From Hyphomonadaceae bacterium (GTDB lineage Bacteria; Pseudomonadota; Alphaproteobacteria; Rhizobiales; Hyphomicrobiaceae): DNA of 64,000 nucleotides. Location of the stretch: the NCBI GenBank assembly GCA_019747815.1, contig JAIEQJ010000061.1, positions 48,608 through 112,607 of the forward strand, read 5' to 3'. The position numbers and the translations under genes were made by a program. The notes under the pieces were generated by a model, which did no database searches, was not told where the DNA came from, and was given only the letters and a program-made list of their open reading frames with translations. This document shows, piece after piece, positions 7,344 to 15,509 of the stretch (position 1 is the stretch's first letter; each line of letters begins with the position of its first letter).

Positions 7344-8866
7344 GTCACGGCGGTGTTTTCGGTGAGCCATCGGGCGGCGCGATCGAGGAGCCGCCGCGCC
7401 ACCTGCGCCTTGTCGAGCTCGGGCCAGCTTTCGACGCCTTCCGCCGTGATCAGATGCACAGCATTGCGGTCGCCGCCCATGATGCCGGTCTCGGGCGAGA
7501 CGTCGTTGGCGACGATCCAGTCCGCGCCCTTGGTCTTGCGCTTCTTCTTGGCGTGCTCGATGACGGTCTCGGTCTCGGCGGCAAAGCCGATGACGAGCGG
7601 CGGGCGCCTGCCGGGACGGTCGCCGGCGACGGTCTTGAGGATGTCCGGGTTCTCGACCAGCGCGAGGCGGGGCACGCCCTTGGCGCCCTTCTTGATCTTC
7701 TGCGAGGCCTGGCTCGCGACCCTCCAGTCGGCCACGGCGGCGGCGAAGACGGCCAAGTCGGCCGGCAGGGCCGCACGCACCGCGTCCAGCATCTGGCGCG
7801 CGGTCTCGACGCTGACGATGTCGACCCCGGGAACGGGCCCAACCTGGGTCGGGCCGGAGACCAGGGTGACGCGGGCCCCGAGCGCGGCCGCTTCGGCGGC
7901 AATCGCCGCACCCTGCTTGCCGGAGGAGCGGTTGGCGATGTAGCGCACGGGATCGATGGGCTCGTGCGTCGGCCCGCTGGTGACGAGCACGTGACGACCG
8001 GCGAGAGGCAGCCCTCCTCCGAGGCGTTGGGGCACCCCTCCACCCTCGCCCTCCCCCGCACGCGGGGAGGGGACGCTCGGCGAGGGGAGCGAGAGAAGCT
8101 TCCCGATCGCCTCCACCAGCTCCGGCACCTCCGACATGCGGCCGGGACCGGCCTCACCCCTCTCGGCCATCTCGCCGACGTTGGGGCCGACGAAATGGAT
8201 GCCGTCGGCCTCGAGCAGGGCGACATTGCGGCGCGTGGCTGGATGCAGCCACATGCGCGGGTTCATGGCGGGCGCCACCAGCACGGGCTTGTCGGTGGCC
8301 ATCAGAACGCAGGCGGCAAGGTCGTCGGCATGGCCGCCCGCCATCTTGGCGAGGAGGCCGGCCGTGGCCGGGGCGACGACAACGAGATCGGCCTCGCGCG
8401 ACAACCGGATGTGGCCGATCTCGCGCTCGTCGTTGAGGTCGAACAGCTCGGTGAACACGCGCTCGCTGGACAGGGCGCCAACCGAGAGCGGCGTGATGAA
8501 GGCCTGCGCGGCCTTGGTCATCACGGCACGCACGGCAATACCCCGCTCGCGCAGGCGGCGGATCAGGTCGAGGCACTTGTAGGCCGCAATGCCGCCGCCG
8601 ATAATGAGGACGATCCGCTTCTGCGGCAGCACCTCGCGGGACATGAGCCCGACAGGCACGACGCCGCGCTGCAGGCGCTCGTGCTGCTGGCTCATGTAGG
8701 CGCGCACCTTGTCGGCGGTCTTGAGCGTGACGCTGTGGCCCTTGCGCAGGTTGGCGACCAGATGGCCGTCGTTGACCGCGGCGACGCCGAACTTGGTGGG
8801 CGTCAGGCCCGACTGGTCCAGGAACGCCTCGATCTCGGCAAGCAGATCCGTGCTGGTAGCGGCCAT
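7340..8866 (-). CDS. coaBC: Bifunctional phosphopantothenoylcysteine decarboxylase / phosphopantothenate-cysteine ligase with extra N-terminal domain
   Basis: 508 residues; CoaBC is usually 390-430. The CoaC flavoprotein half starts at about residue 85 ([14 protein letters not shown]) and keeps the HIRLSREAD histidine and the APAMNPRMW motif. The position of the catalytic Cys of E. coli Dfp is occupied by Arg ([11 protein letters not shown]). The CoaB half has [20 protein letters not shown] and a KIKK loop. Two oddities: about 70 extra N-terminal residues ([18 protein letters not shown] ... [11 protein letters not shown]) that look like a small helical, HTH-like domain, and a roughly 30-residue insert between the halves encoded by a GC-rich palindromic repeat. 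The usual start could be the ATG at 8644, but no ribosome-binding site was seen there. It acts in coenzyme A synthesis and is coupled to dut by an ATGA overlap. Confidence 0.93.
   Translation of the reverse strand: MAATSTDLLAEIEAFLDQSGLTPTKFGVAAVNDGHLVANLRKGHSVTLKTADKVRAYMSQQHERLQRGVVPVGLMSREVLPQKRIVLIIGGGIAAYKCLDLIRRLRERGIAVRAVMTKAAQAFITPLSVGALSSERVFTELFDLNDEREIGHIRLSREADLVVVAPATAGLLAKMAGGHADDLAACVLMATDKPVLVAPAMNPRMWLHPATRRNVALLEADGIHFVGPNVGEMAERGEAGPGRMSEVPELVEAIGKLLSLPSPSVPSPRAGEGEGGGVPQRLGGGLPLAGRHVLVTSGPTHEPIDPVRYIANRSSGKQGAAIAAEAAALGARVTLVSGPTQVGPVPGVDIVSVETARQMLDAVRAALPADLAVFAAAVADWRVASQASQKIKKGAKGVPRLALVENPDILKTVAGDRPGRRPPLVIGFAAETETVIEHAKKKRKTKGADWIVANDVSPETGIMGGDRNAVHLITAEGVESWPELDKAQVARRLLDRAARWLTENTAVT
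8051..8072. repeat. Palindromic GC repeat inside coaBC linker
   Basis: CTCCCCCGCACGCGGGGAGG is an imperfect palindrome of the class otherwise intergenic in this window (22938-22966 and 24697-24723, where it reads CCTCTCCCCG...CGGGGAGAGG). Here it is translated within coaBC as part of [11 protein letters not shown], between the decarboxylase and ligase halves, and does not disturb the frame. Confidence 0.7.
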
Positions 8867-8944
8867 ACCCACAACTTAATGGGTAATTCCCCATCAGTCA
8901 ATGGGATTTGATCGGGCGGAAGATTTGTCGACGCGGCCGCGGGA

Positions 8945-11290
8945 TCAGCGCGTGAACAGCGCCTTGCGGACCACCGCGTGCACGCCCCAGTTGCCGTCCG
9001 CAACCTGGGTGATGCCGAAATCCACCGCAAGGGACATCAGCGTCACGGCATCGTCCTCGCTCAGGTCGTACTGCTCGATGAGAAACTTGCGCGTCATGCG
9101 GAAGGCGGCCCGCAGCGCCAGATCCAGCGACGAGCGGCTGTAGATCTCGGCTTGCGCATTGCGCCCCAGATCCTTGAGATAGTTGGCGTAGCAGAACGCC
9201 TGCAACACCCACGCCTCGGGCGTCTCCAGGATCGGGGTGGTCAGTCCTTGCGCGAAGGGATAGCGTGCGTCGCCCGGCTTGATCAACGTCAGGCGGAAAT
9301 CACCGGTCAGCGAGCATTCGAGACCCGTGCCGTTGACCTCGCCGTCGCCCTGCGCCAGGTGGCCGTCGCCGACGGAGAACAGCGCACCGGGCACCGACAC
9401 GGGCAGAAACACCTTCGAGCCCGGACCGCAGCGCCAGTTGTCGATGTTGCCGCCGAAGTAGCCCGGCGGAATCGAATCGACGATGTCGGCCTCCTTCGGC
9501 GCCACGCCGATGAAGCCGAAATGCGGCCGCAGCGGAATGGTCACGCCATCGAGCGCGCCGTAGCGCTTCTCGACGATCTTGTGGTCCACGGGGATGCCGG
9601 GGTAGTCCATGGTCGGATGCAACGTTCCGAAGGGATCCATCTGGGGCACCCAGCGGAAGCTGTAGAGCGCCCGTGCTCCCGTCCGCATCGCAGCATCCAC
9701 CTCGAAGATGGTGATCACCTCGCGTCGCTGCGGCCGCTCCAGCATGTCGTCGTACTGATAGCCCCACCACGCCGCCGCATTGCTGGCAAAGCATTTGCCG
9801 GCATGGAGCGGATTGGCGCTCGGTCGCGGCTTGATGTCGAGGATCTCGACGGCGAGCACATCACCGGGCTGCGCCCCCTCGACATGGATCGGCCCCGTGC
9901 AGATGTGCACGCCGAAGCCCTCACCCGCGCCCCGGCCGAACACGGACGCGTCCATGGGGCCGGCTCCCCGCCGGTCGACAGCCTTCTCGCTGGCCGTCCA
10001 GCGAAAGACGCTTTCGGCCCCCGTGTCGCCGGCAATCATGCGCTCGTAATCGTCGTAGGCATGCTGGGTCAGCGTCTCGATGGTGACGTGGGCGTCGGCA
10101 CCGACCCGGAGCACGGGCGCGATGGAGCGGCTGAGATAGCCCCAGTGAACGGTCTTGCTCGAAGCCGGCAGATAGTGGCGCTCGCTCTGCACGGCGACCT
10201 CGGGCGCGGTCGCCTCCGTCCCAGCCGATGTGGCGGCAGGCGCCACCGCGACGGCGGGCGTACGGGCGGCGCTGGGGCTGCGCGGTGCGGTCGGGCGCAC
10301 GAGCGGCCGCCCGCGCGTTCTCGGGCCCTCGGCCTGGAGATCGATCAGCTTGCGGATGCTGCGCGGCGATGCGCCGAACGCTGCGCTGAAAGCACGGCTG
10401 AAGTGCGCCTGGTCGCGAAAGCCCCAGCGAAACGCGATGTCCTGAATGCTCTTGTCGGCGTGCGACCGATCGAGCAGGTCGATCCGGCAGCGTTCGAGCC
10501 GGCGGTTCCTGACATAATCCGACAGCGTCAGGTTGTGCCGCTCGAACAGGCGCTGCACATAGCGCCGTGAAAGACCAACGCGCGCCACCAACGTGTCGAT
10601 CGACAGGTGCGGGTCGCCGAGCTGTGCCTCGATCTCCGCGGTCACGCGGCGGAAGTGTGCCGATTGCACCTGCGTCACCGCATCCGCTTCGGCCCGCGCT
10701 TCGGCGAGCAGGCTGCTCGCAACCAGCTCGACCACCGCCGTTTCGGTGGATGCGAGCTCTTCCGACTTCAGGGCATTGAAGTGACTGGAGAGCACGCGCA
10801 TCACCGGCCGCGCTGCGGCGGCAGCCACGGACACGCCGAGCACGATCGGAAGCCGCAGCGGTGTGCGGCCGACGCGGTTCATGAGCCGCTGGCGCGGCAG
10901 CTCCAGGATCAGCATCTCAAAATCGCTGCGCAGGCTCATCGTCCAATCGAGCCGCATGTCGAGCACGGAGATGTCACCATCGGCGAATTCGAGCGCGCGG
11001 CCCGATGATGTGATCCTGCCGCGCCCCTGAACGTGGAAGGCAACAAGCAGCGGAAGGGCGTTGGCATCACCGCCGCGCCGATCGACTGTGAAGATGCGCT
11101 GGCCGCTGGAACGGAGGAGCATGAGCCGGGCACCGGTGGACGAGCGGACCAGGCTGACATCGCCGCGGCAAAGCGCGGGATCGTCGCACTCGCAGCCGAG
11201 ATTGAGCGGCTCGAGGGCTGCCGTCCATGCGGTGGCCCGCGCGCGAGCCGGAACAGCCTCGATTGACATCCGATCTGTGCTTGTTGCCAT
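8945..11290 (-). CDS. AraC-family regulator fused to an acetamidase/formamidase domain
   Basis: 781 residues from the ATG at 11290 (an ATG at 11269 is also possible). Residues about 20-200 are an AraC-binding-like sensor domain (LLVAFHVQGRGRI, ISVLDMRLDW, MLILELPRQRL). Residues about 215-315 are the double-HTH AraC DNA-binding domain, with IDTLVARVGLSRRYVQRLFE and the signature IQDIAFRWGFRDQAHFSRAF. A Pro/Ala-rich linker (about 320-368) leads to a full FmdA/AmdA domain at 369-781: HYLPASSKTVHWGY, DRRGAGPMDA, TGPIHVEGAQPGD, RPHFGFIG, GGNIDNW, HLAQGDGEVNGTGLE. Such enzymes hydrolyse formamide or short amides to the acid and ammonia. There is no stop, frameshift or internal Met start at the junction. 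The 72 bp to coaBC hold no obvious gene. I know of no characterised protein of this architecture; whether the enzyme half is catalytic or an amide sensor is open. Confidence 0.9.
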   Translation of the reverse strand: MATSTDRMSIEAVPARARATAWTAALEPLNLGCECDDPALCRGDVSLVRSSTGARLMLLRSSGQRIFTVDRRGGDANALPLLVAFHVQGRGRITSSGRALEFADGDISVLDMRLDWTMSLRSDFEMLILELPRQRLMNRVGRTPLRLPIVLGVSVAAAAARPVMRVLSSHFNALKSEELASTETAVVELVASSLLAEARAEADAVTQVQSAHFRRVTAEIEAQLGDPHLSIDTLVARVGLSRRYVQRLFERHNLTLSDYVRNRRLERCRIDLLDRSHADKSIQDIAFRWGFRDQAHFSRAFSAAFGASPRSIRKLIDLQAEGPRTRGRPLVRPTAPRSPSAARTPAVAVAPAATSAGTEATAPEVAVQSERHYLPASSKTVHWGYLSRSIAPVLRVGADAHVTIETLTQHAYDDYERMIAGDTGAESVFRWTASEKAVDRRGAGPMDASVFGRGAGEGFGVHICTGPIHVEGAQPGDVLAVEILDIKPRPSANPLHAGKCFASNAAAWWGYQYDDMLERPQRREVITIFEVDAAMRTGARALYSFRWVPQMDPFGTLHPTMDYPGIPVDHKIVEKRYGALDGVTIPLRPHFGFIGVAPKEADIVDSIPPGYFGGNIDNWRCGPGSKVFLPVSVPGALFSVGDGHLAQGDGEVNGTGLECSLTGDFRLTLIKPGDARYPFAQGLTTPILETPEAWVLQAFCYANYLKDLGRNAQAEIYSRSSLDLALRAAFRMTRKFLIEQYDLSEDDAVTLMSLAVDFGITQVADGNWGVHAVVRKALFTR

Positions 11291-11626
11291 GGCCGTTACC
11301 GAATCCCAAGAGCCCACGTCACAGACTGCCCCGGCCTGAGAAGCATCGCACGCGCCGGGCGAGGAACGAATATTGGAGCGGCGAACGGCCGAAGCACTTG
11401 TCCCTAAACGCACAAAATCTTGCTTGCGCAGACATCTGCTGTGCCAGCAGGCGGCCACTTTCGGCCCATGCTCGCACAACAATGTGTTGATCAAACGAGA
11501 GTATTCCGAGGCAGCCGCCAAGATGAATGCCTGCCGCTTGATCCAAACGCGGCGCAATTTTGCGCATGCGCGCGCCCCGCACGCCTGCAAATCTTCACCG
11601 GGGAGCTAACAACCGGAGGTCTTCAG
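11291..11626. promoter_or_regulatory. Divergent control region between the AraC-formamidase fusion and the Tat formamidase
   Basis: 336 bp separating two genes transcribed away from each other, so it must hold both promoters and probably the AraC operator. AT-richer than its surroundings in parts (AACAATGTGTTGATCAAACG around 11480-11500; CCTAAACGCACAAAATCTTG near 11403). A GCGCATGCGCGCGC run is at about 11562-11575. The GGAGGT ribosome-binding site of the right-hand gene is at 11615-11620. I cannot pick an AraC site with confidence: no clear pair of direct half-sites stands out by eye. Confidence 0.6.
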
Positions 11627-13069
11627 ATGTGCAACGGTGATGACAGCGCATGCCCAGAGTTCGCCAAGCATGCCGCAACGGTTCGTGACGATCTCGATCG
11701 CGAGCGCAGGAGCTTTCTCAAGAGCGGTTTCGCGGCCGCCGGCGGCGCCGGCGCGCTGATGGCGGGCGGTCTTTCGCTGGTCACGCCCGCGCTCGCGCAG
11801 GTGTCGCAAGCCAGGCAGCCGGCACAGCGGGCCTACCACTATTTGCCCGCCAACAGCGAAAATGTGCATTGGGGCTATTTCAGCAAATCACTCAAGCCCA
11901 GGGTTGAGCTGAACTCGGGCGACTACGTGACCATCGAGACGCTGACCCATCACGCGGGCGACGATCTGGAACGCATGGTGACGGGCGATCCGGGGGCGGA
12001 GAGCGTCTTCCTCTGGACGAAGGACAAGAAGGGCGTCAACCGGCGCGGCGCCGGCCCGATGGATGCGGCCAGGGGCGCGGGCGACGGTGCCGGCGTCCAC
12101 ATCATGACGGGTCCCGTGGCCGTGCGTGGCGCGGAGCCGGGGGACATCCTGGAGGTGCGCATCATCGATTGCGTGCCGCGCCCCTGCGCCAACCCGGCTC
12201 ATAAGGGCAAGACCTTCGGCAGCAACGCGGCGGCCAACTGGGGGTTCCACTACAAGGACCTGATCACCGAACCCAAGCCGCGCGAGGTGATCACCATCTA
12301 CGAGGTCGACGCCACGGGCGCCAAGAGCTGGGCACAAGCGGTCTACAACTTCCGCTGGGTGCCGCAGAGGGATCCCTTCGGCGTGATGCACAACACCATC
12401 GACTATCCCGGCGTTCCCGTCGACCACACCAAGACGAGCCGCAACTTCGATGTGCTGAAGGGCGTGCGGGTGCCGATCCGGCCGCATTTCGGCACGCTCG
12501 GACTGGCGCCGAAAGAAGCAGACTTCGTCAACACCATTCCGCCGAACTACACCGGCGGGAACATCGACAACTGGCGCATCGGCAAGGGCGCGATCATGTA
12601 CTATCCCGTGGCCGTGCCAGGCGGCCTGTTGTCGGCCGGCGACCCGCACGCCTCGCAGGGCGACAGCGAGCTGTGCGGGACGGCCATCGAGTGCTCGCTG
12701 ACCGGCACCTTTCAGCTCATCCTGCACAAGAAGGCCGATCTCGCCGGAACACCGCTCGAGAAGCTCGACTATCCGATGCTGGAGACGCAGACCGACTGGC
12801 TGGTGCACGGCTTCAGCTATGCCAACTACCTGGCCGAGCTCGGGCCCAATGCGCAGAGCGACATCTTCAGCAAGTCGTCGGTCGATCTCGCCCTGCGCGA
12901 CGCCTTCCGCAAGATGCGAACCTTCCTGATGACGGCAAAGAAGCTCACCGAGGACGAGGCCATCTCGCTGATGTCCATCGGCGTCGACTTCGGCATCACG
13001 CAGGTCGTGGACGGCAACTGGGGCGTCCATGCCGTGATCAAGAAGGACATTTTCGCGGCCACGGCCTAG
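11627..13069 (+). CDS. Tat-exported acetamidase/formamidase family protein
   Basis: 480 residues. GGAGGT lies 6 bases before the ATG. The N-terminus carries a twin-arginine signal (RERRSFLKSGFAAAGGAGAL, cleavage likely after TPALAQ, near residue 62), so it should fold in the cytoplasm and be exported to the periplasm, unusual for formamidases, which are usually cytoplasmic. The mature part is a complete FmdA/AmdA domain: HYLPANSENVHWGY, NRRGAGPMDA, MTGPVAVRGAEPGD, RPHFGTLGLAPKEAD, GGNIDNWRIG, HASQGDSELCGTAIE, GVDFGITQVVDGNWGVH. It is a close paralogue of the enzyme half of the divergent AraC fusion (about 60% identical by eye over the first 80 aligned positions). Expected reaction: periplasmic amide hydrolysis releasing ammonia. 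The substrate is not predictable from sequence alone. Confidence 0.9.
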   Translation: MCNGDDSACPEFAKHAATVRDDLDRERRSFLKSGFAAAGGAGALMAGGLSLVTPALAQVSQARQPAQRAYHYLPANSENVHWGYFSKSLKPRVELNSGDYVTIETLTHHAGDDLERMVTGDPGAESVFLWTKDKKGVNRRGAGPMDAARGAGDGAGVHIMTGPVAVRGAEPGDILEVRIIDCVPRPCANPAHKGKTFGSNAAANWGFHYKDLITEPKPREVITIYEVDATGAKSWAQAVYNFRWVPQRDPFGVMHNTIDYPGVPVDHTKTSRNFDVLKGVRVPIRPHFGTLGLAPKEADFVNTIPPNYTGGNIDNWRIGKGAIMYYPVAVPGGLLSAGDPHASQGDSELCGTAIECSLTGTFQLILHKKADLAGTPLEKLDYPMLETQTDWLVHGFSYANYLAELGPNAQSDIFSKSSVDLALRDAFRKMRTFLMTAKKLTEDEAISLMSIGVDFGITQVVDGNWGVHAVIKKDIFAATA

Positions 13070-13098
13070 CGGCTGCACGCCATGCGGCGCGCCGGCGG

Positions 13099-14712
13099 CT
13101 ATCCCACCGGCGCGATCAGCCATAGCGCAATGGCCGCCAGCGCCAGCGCGCCCACCCACAGCGCCCGGCGGGTCCAGCGGTTGTGTTGGGCCTGGGCGGC
13201 GGCGAGGCGCTCCACCGTCTCGTCATCGAGGCGCAGGCCGCCGCGCGCCATGTCGGCGAGCGCCAGCGCGGTGCTCTCCGCCCGCTCCAGCAGGCGCGGC
13301 ACCTCGGCCACCACCTTGCCGAACAGCTCCGCGCCTTCCCCGGCCTCCCTGAGGCGGCCGGCGACGCCGAGGTTCAACTCCACCCACTCGCGCGCGATCG
13401 GCTCGGCCGCGGTCCAGATGTTGAGCTCAGGGTCGAGCCCGCGCGCCACGCCCTCCACCACCACCATGGTCTTCTGCAGCAGCAGCAGCTCGGGCCGTGT
13501 CGCCATGTCGAACACTTCGGTGTAGGCGAAGAGCTGGCCCAGCAGGTCGGCCATGGAGATTTCCGCGGCCGTGCGGCCATGGATCGGCTCGCCGATGGCG
13601 CGCATGGCCTGGGCGAACAGCTCGACCGACTGATGCGGCGGCACGTAGCCGGCCTCGAAGTGGACGGCGGCGGTGCGATGGTAGTCGCGCGTGATGAGGC
13701 CGTGCAGGATCTCGGCGAGAAAGCGCCGCTCCTTGGGGCCGAGGCGGCCCATGATGCCGAAGTCGACCGCGACGACGCGGCCCTGCGCGTCGACCAGCAG
13801 GTTGCCCTGGTGCATGTCGGCGTGGAAGAAGCCGTCGCGCATGGCATGGCGCAGGAACGAGCGCAGCACGGTGAGGCCGAGCTGGCGCAGGTCGTGGCCC
13901 GCGGCCCTGAGCGCCGCGCGGTCGGCGATCGGGATGCCGTCGATCCATTCCAGCGTCAGCACGCGGCGGGCGGTGCGGCGCCAATCGACGGCCGGCACGC
14001 GAAAGCCGCCAAGCTCGGGCGTGTGATCCTTGGCGATGTTGTCGGCCATCTCGGAGATGGCGGCGGCCTCCAGCCGCATGTCCATCTCGATCTGGACGGA
14101 GTGCGCCAGCGTCTCGACCACGGCGACGGGGCGCAGCCGCCGGGTCGGCGGGTGGAAGCGCTCGATCTGGCGCGCGGCGAAGAAATAGCTGTCGAGATCG
14201 CGCTTGAACTGCTTCTCGATGCCGGGCCGCAGCACCTTCACCGCCACCTCGCGGCGCGCGCCGTTCTCGATCACCACCGCCTTGTGCACCTGGGCGATGG
14301 AGGCGGCGGCAATGGGCGGACCGAACTCGGCAAAGTGGTCTTCCAACCTGCCGCCGAGCTGCTCCTCAATGGTCCTGCGCGCTTCCGCCATGGAGAAGGG
14401 CGGCAGCTTATCCTGCAGATGCCGCAGGTCGCCCGCGAGCTCGGGACCGATCAGATCGGCGCGGGTGGCGAGAAACTGGCCGAGCTTGATGTAGCTGGGA
14501 CCGAGGCTGGTCAGCGCGCCGGCGACGCGGCTGGCCTTGGGCTGGCGGGCACGGAACGGCCACGTGAGCATGCGGATGGGCAGCGTCGCCGCCCTGGCCA
14601 GGTGGAGCGCCAGCGGCGGCTTGGTTCCGGCCGGCACGAAGCGCACGCCATGCTGTGCCAGCACGATGCCGGCGCGCGAGAGGCGGAAGATGTTACCGAC
14701 GGTGGAAGCCAT
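13099..14712 (-). CDS. ubiB: Ubiquinone biosynthesis regulatory kinase-like protein UbiB
   Basis: 537 residues, ABC1/UbiB atypical kinase-like family, required for ubiquinone (coenzyme Q) synthesis at the inner membrane. Family signatures: the KxGQ motif in SYIKLGQFLATRADL, the Ala-rich loop in GPPIAAASIAQVHKA replacing the glycine loop of kinases, the invariant Lys in VAVKVLRPGIE, the catalytic loop FFHADMHQGNLLVD and the metal-binding VDFGIMG. A hydrophobic C-terminal anchor (ALWVGALALAAIALWLIAP) fits the usual membrane tail. The ATG at 14712 is preferred to that at 14727. In many alphaproteobacteria ubiB directly precedes coaBC-dut; here the formamidase pair sits between them. Confidence 0.96.
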   Translation of the reverse strand: MASTVGNIFRLSRAGIVLAQHGVRFVPAGTKPPLALHLARAATLPIRMLTWPFRARQPKASRVAGALTSLGPSYIKLGQFLATRADLIGPELAGDLRHLQDKLPPFSMAEARRTIEEQLGGRLEDHFAEFGPPIAAASIAQVHKAVVIENGARREVAVKVLRPGIEKQFKRDLDSYFFAARQIERFHPPTRRLRPVAVVETLAHSVQIEMDMRLEAAAISEMADNIAKDHTPELGGFRVPAVDWRRTARRVLTLEWIDGIPIADRAALRAAGHDLRQLGLTVLRSFLRHAMRDGFFHADMHQGNLLVDAQGRVVAVDFGIMGRLGPKERRFLAEILHGLITRDYHRTAAVHFEAGYVPPHQSVELFAQAMRAIGEPIHGRTAAEISMADLLGQLFAYTEVFDMATRPELLLLQKTMVVVEGVARGLDPELNIWTAAEPIAREWVELNLGVAGRLREAGEGAELFGKVVAEVPRLLERAESTALALADMARGGLRLDDETVERLAAAQAQHNRWTRRALWVGALALAAIALWLIAPVG

Positions 14713-14840
14713 GGTGCCCGGAATCATCCAACGGAGCGAAAGCCGCGCTCACGCTGCTTCATATGCGAGGAAGGCGGTTAAAGTACCACCATATTTCCGG
14801 CAGGCGGTGAATGGCCGCAAAAGCGCTTCGTTGCCGCAGG

Positions 14841-14855
14841 TACCAGAATCTGGTA
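14841..14855. promoter_or_regulatory. Operator-like palindrome upstream of parDE
   Basis: TACCAGAATCTGGTA is a perfect inverted repeat with 6-bp arms and a 3-bp spacer, 33 bp before the parD start. Type II antitoxins of the ParD family bind such palindromes to autoregulate their operon, so this is a likely ParD/ParDE operator. Confidence 0.6.
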
Positions 14856-14887
14856 TTCATGCATAAGCAACAGCTCAGGATGTGCCA

Positions 14888-15148
14888 ATGGCAAAGAATA
14901 CATCGGTCATCCTCGGCGACCACTTCGCCGAGTTCATCGAGCGCCAGGTCAGCGAGGGCCGCTATGGTTCGGCCAGCGACGTGGTGCGGGCCGGGCTTCG
15001 CCTGCTCGAAGAGCGGGAGATGAAAGTCGAGGCGCTGCGCGCCGCGCTGGTTGAAGGGGAGCACAGCGGCGCCTCCACGGCCTTCGATTTCGATGCGTTC
15101 GTCAATCGCAAGCGGCGGAGCAAACGGAGAGAAAAGACGGCGACATGA
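14888..15148 (+). CDS. parD: Type II antitoxin, ParD family
   Basis: 86 residues from the ATG at 14888 (MAKNTSVILGDHFAEFIERQ). The N-terminal half is a ribbon-helix-helix DNA-binding domain (GRYGSASDVVRAGLRLLEER is the diagnostic helix pair); the C-terminal tail, ending in a basic RKRRSKRREK stretch, would wrap the toxin. It neutralises the ParE toxin and represses its own promoter. Its stop overlaps the parE start (ATGA at 15145-15148), the normal translational coupling of this operon type. Confidence 0.94.
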   Translation: MAKNTSVILGDHFAEFIERQVSEGRYGSASDVVRAGLRLLEEREMKVEALRAALVEGEHSGASTAFDFDAFVNRKRRSKRREKTAT

Positions 15149-15435
15149 GCCGCTACGTTCTTTCGCCGCGTGCTCAACGGGATCTCGATGAGATCTGGGA
15201 CTACACTGCCGACAGGTGGGGTGCGGACCAAGCTGAAAGCTACATTCGCCTTCTGCAGAGAGCCATCGAGACAGTAGCGGAAGATCCGCGCAGGGGCCGA
15301 CCTTGGGACGTGGTGCGCCCGGGATATCTCAAGTATCCCGCCAGCTCACACATGTTGCTGTATCGGCGGCTCCGGAGCGCCGTAGGTATTGTTCGCATTT
15401 TGCACGGCCGCATGGATTTCGAACAGCATCTATAG
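15145..15435 (+). CDS. parE: Type II toxin, ParE/RelE superfamily
   Basis: 96 residues. Starts within the parD stop codon. The sequence SPRAQRDLDEIWDYTADRWG, then RRGRPWDVVRPGYLKYPASS and a HMLLYRRL strand, fits the ParE fold of the RelE superfamily. ParE proteins poison DNA gyrase; RelE relatives cleave mRNA. The ParD partner argues for the gyrase-targeting type, which is inference. The module is intact, is flanked by core genes and may serve as a stability element. Confidence 0.93.
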   Translation: MSRYVLSPRAQRDLDEIWDYTADRWGADQAESYIRLLQRAIETVAEDPRRGRPWDVVRPGYLKYPASSHMLLYRRLRSAVGIVRILHGRMDFEQHL

Positions 15436-15509
15436 CCACGCACGGATCCGAGACTGGATACTCGCGGCGAGCCCGACTAAGACAGCAGCGTCCATATTTG
15501 GAACTCAGC

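Noticed and set aside
7319..8911. A 530-codon plus-strand ORF over coaBC
   Set aside because: Shadow of coaBC in the opposite strand; His/Gly/Asp-rich translation without any recognisable motif.
10150..10350. Assembly chimera at the AraC-formamidase junction
   Set aside because: Linker codon use matches both sides, there is no repeat at the junction, and the neighbouring paralogue shows the enzyme domain belongs at this locus; still to be confirmed with reads.
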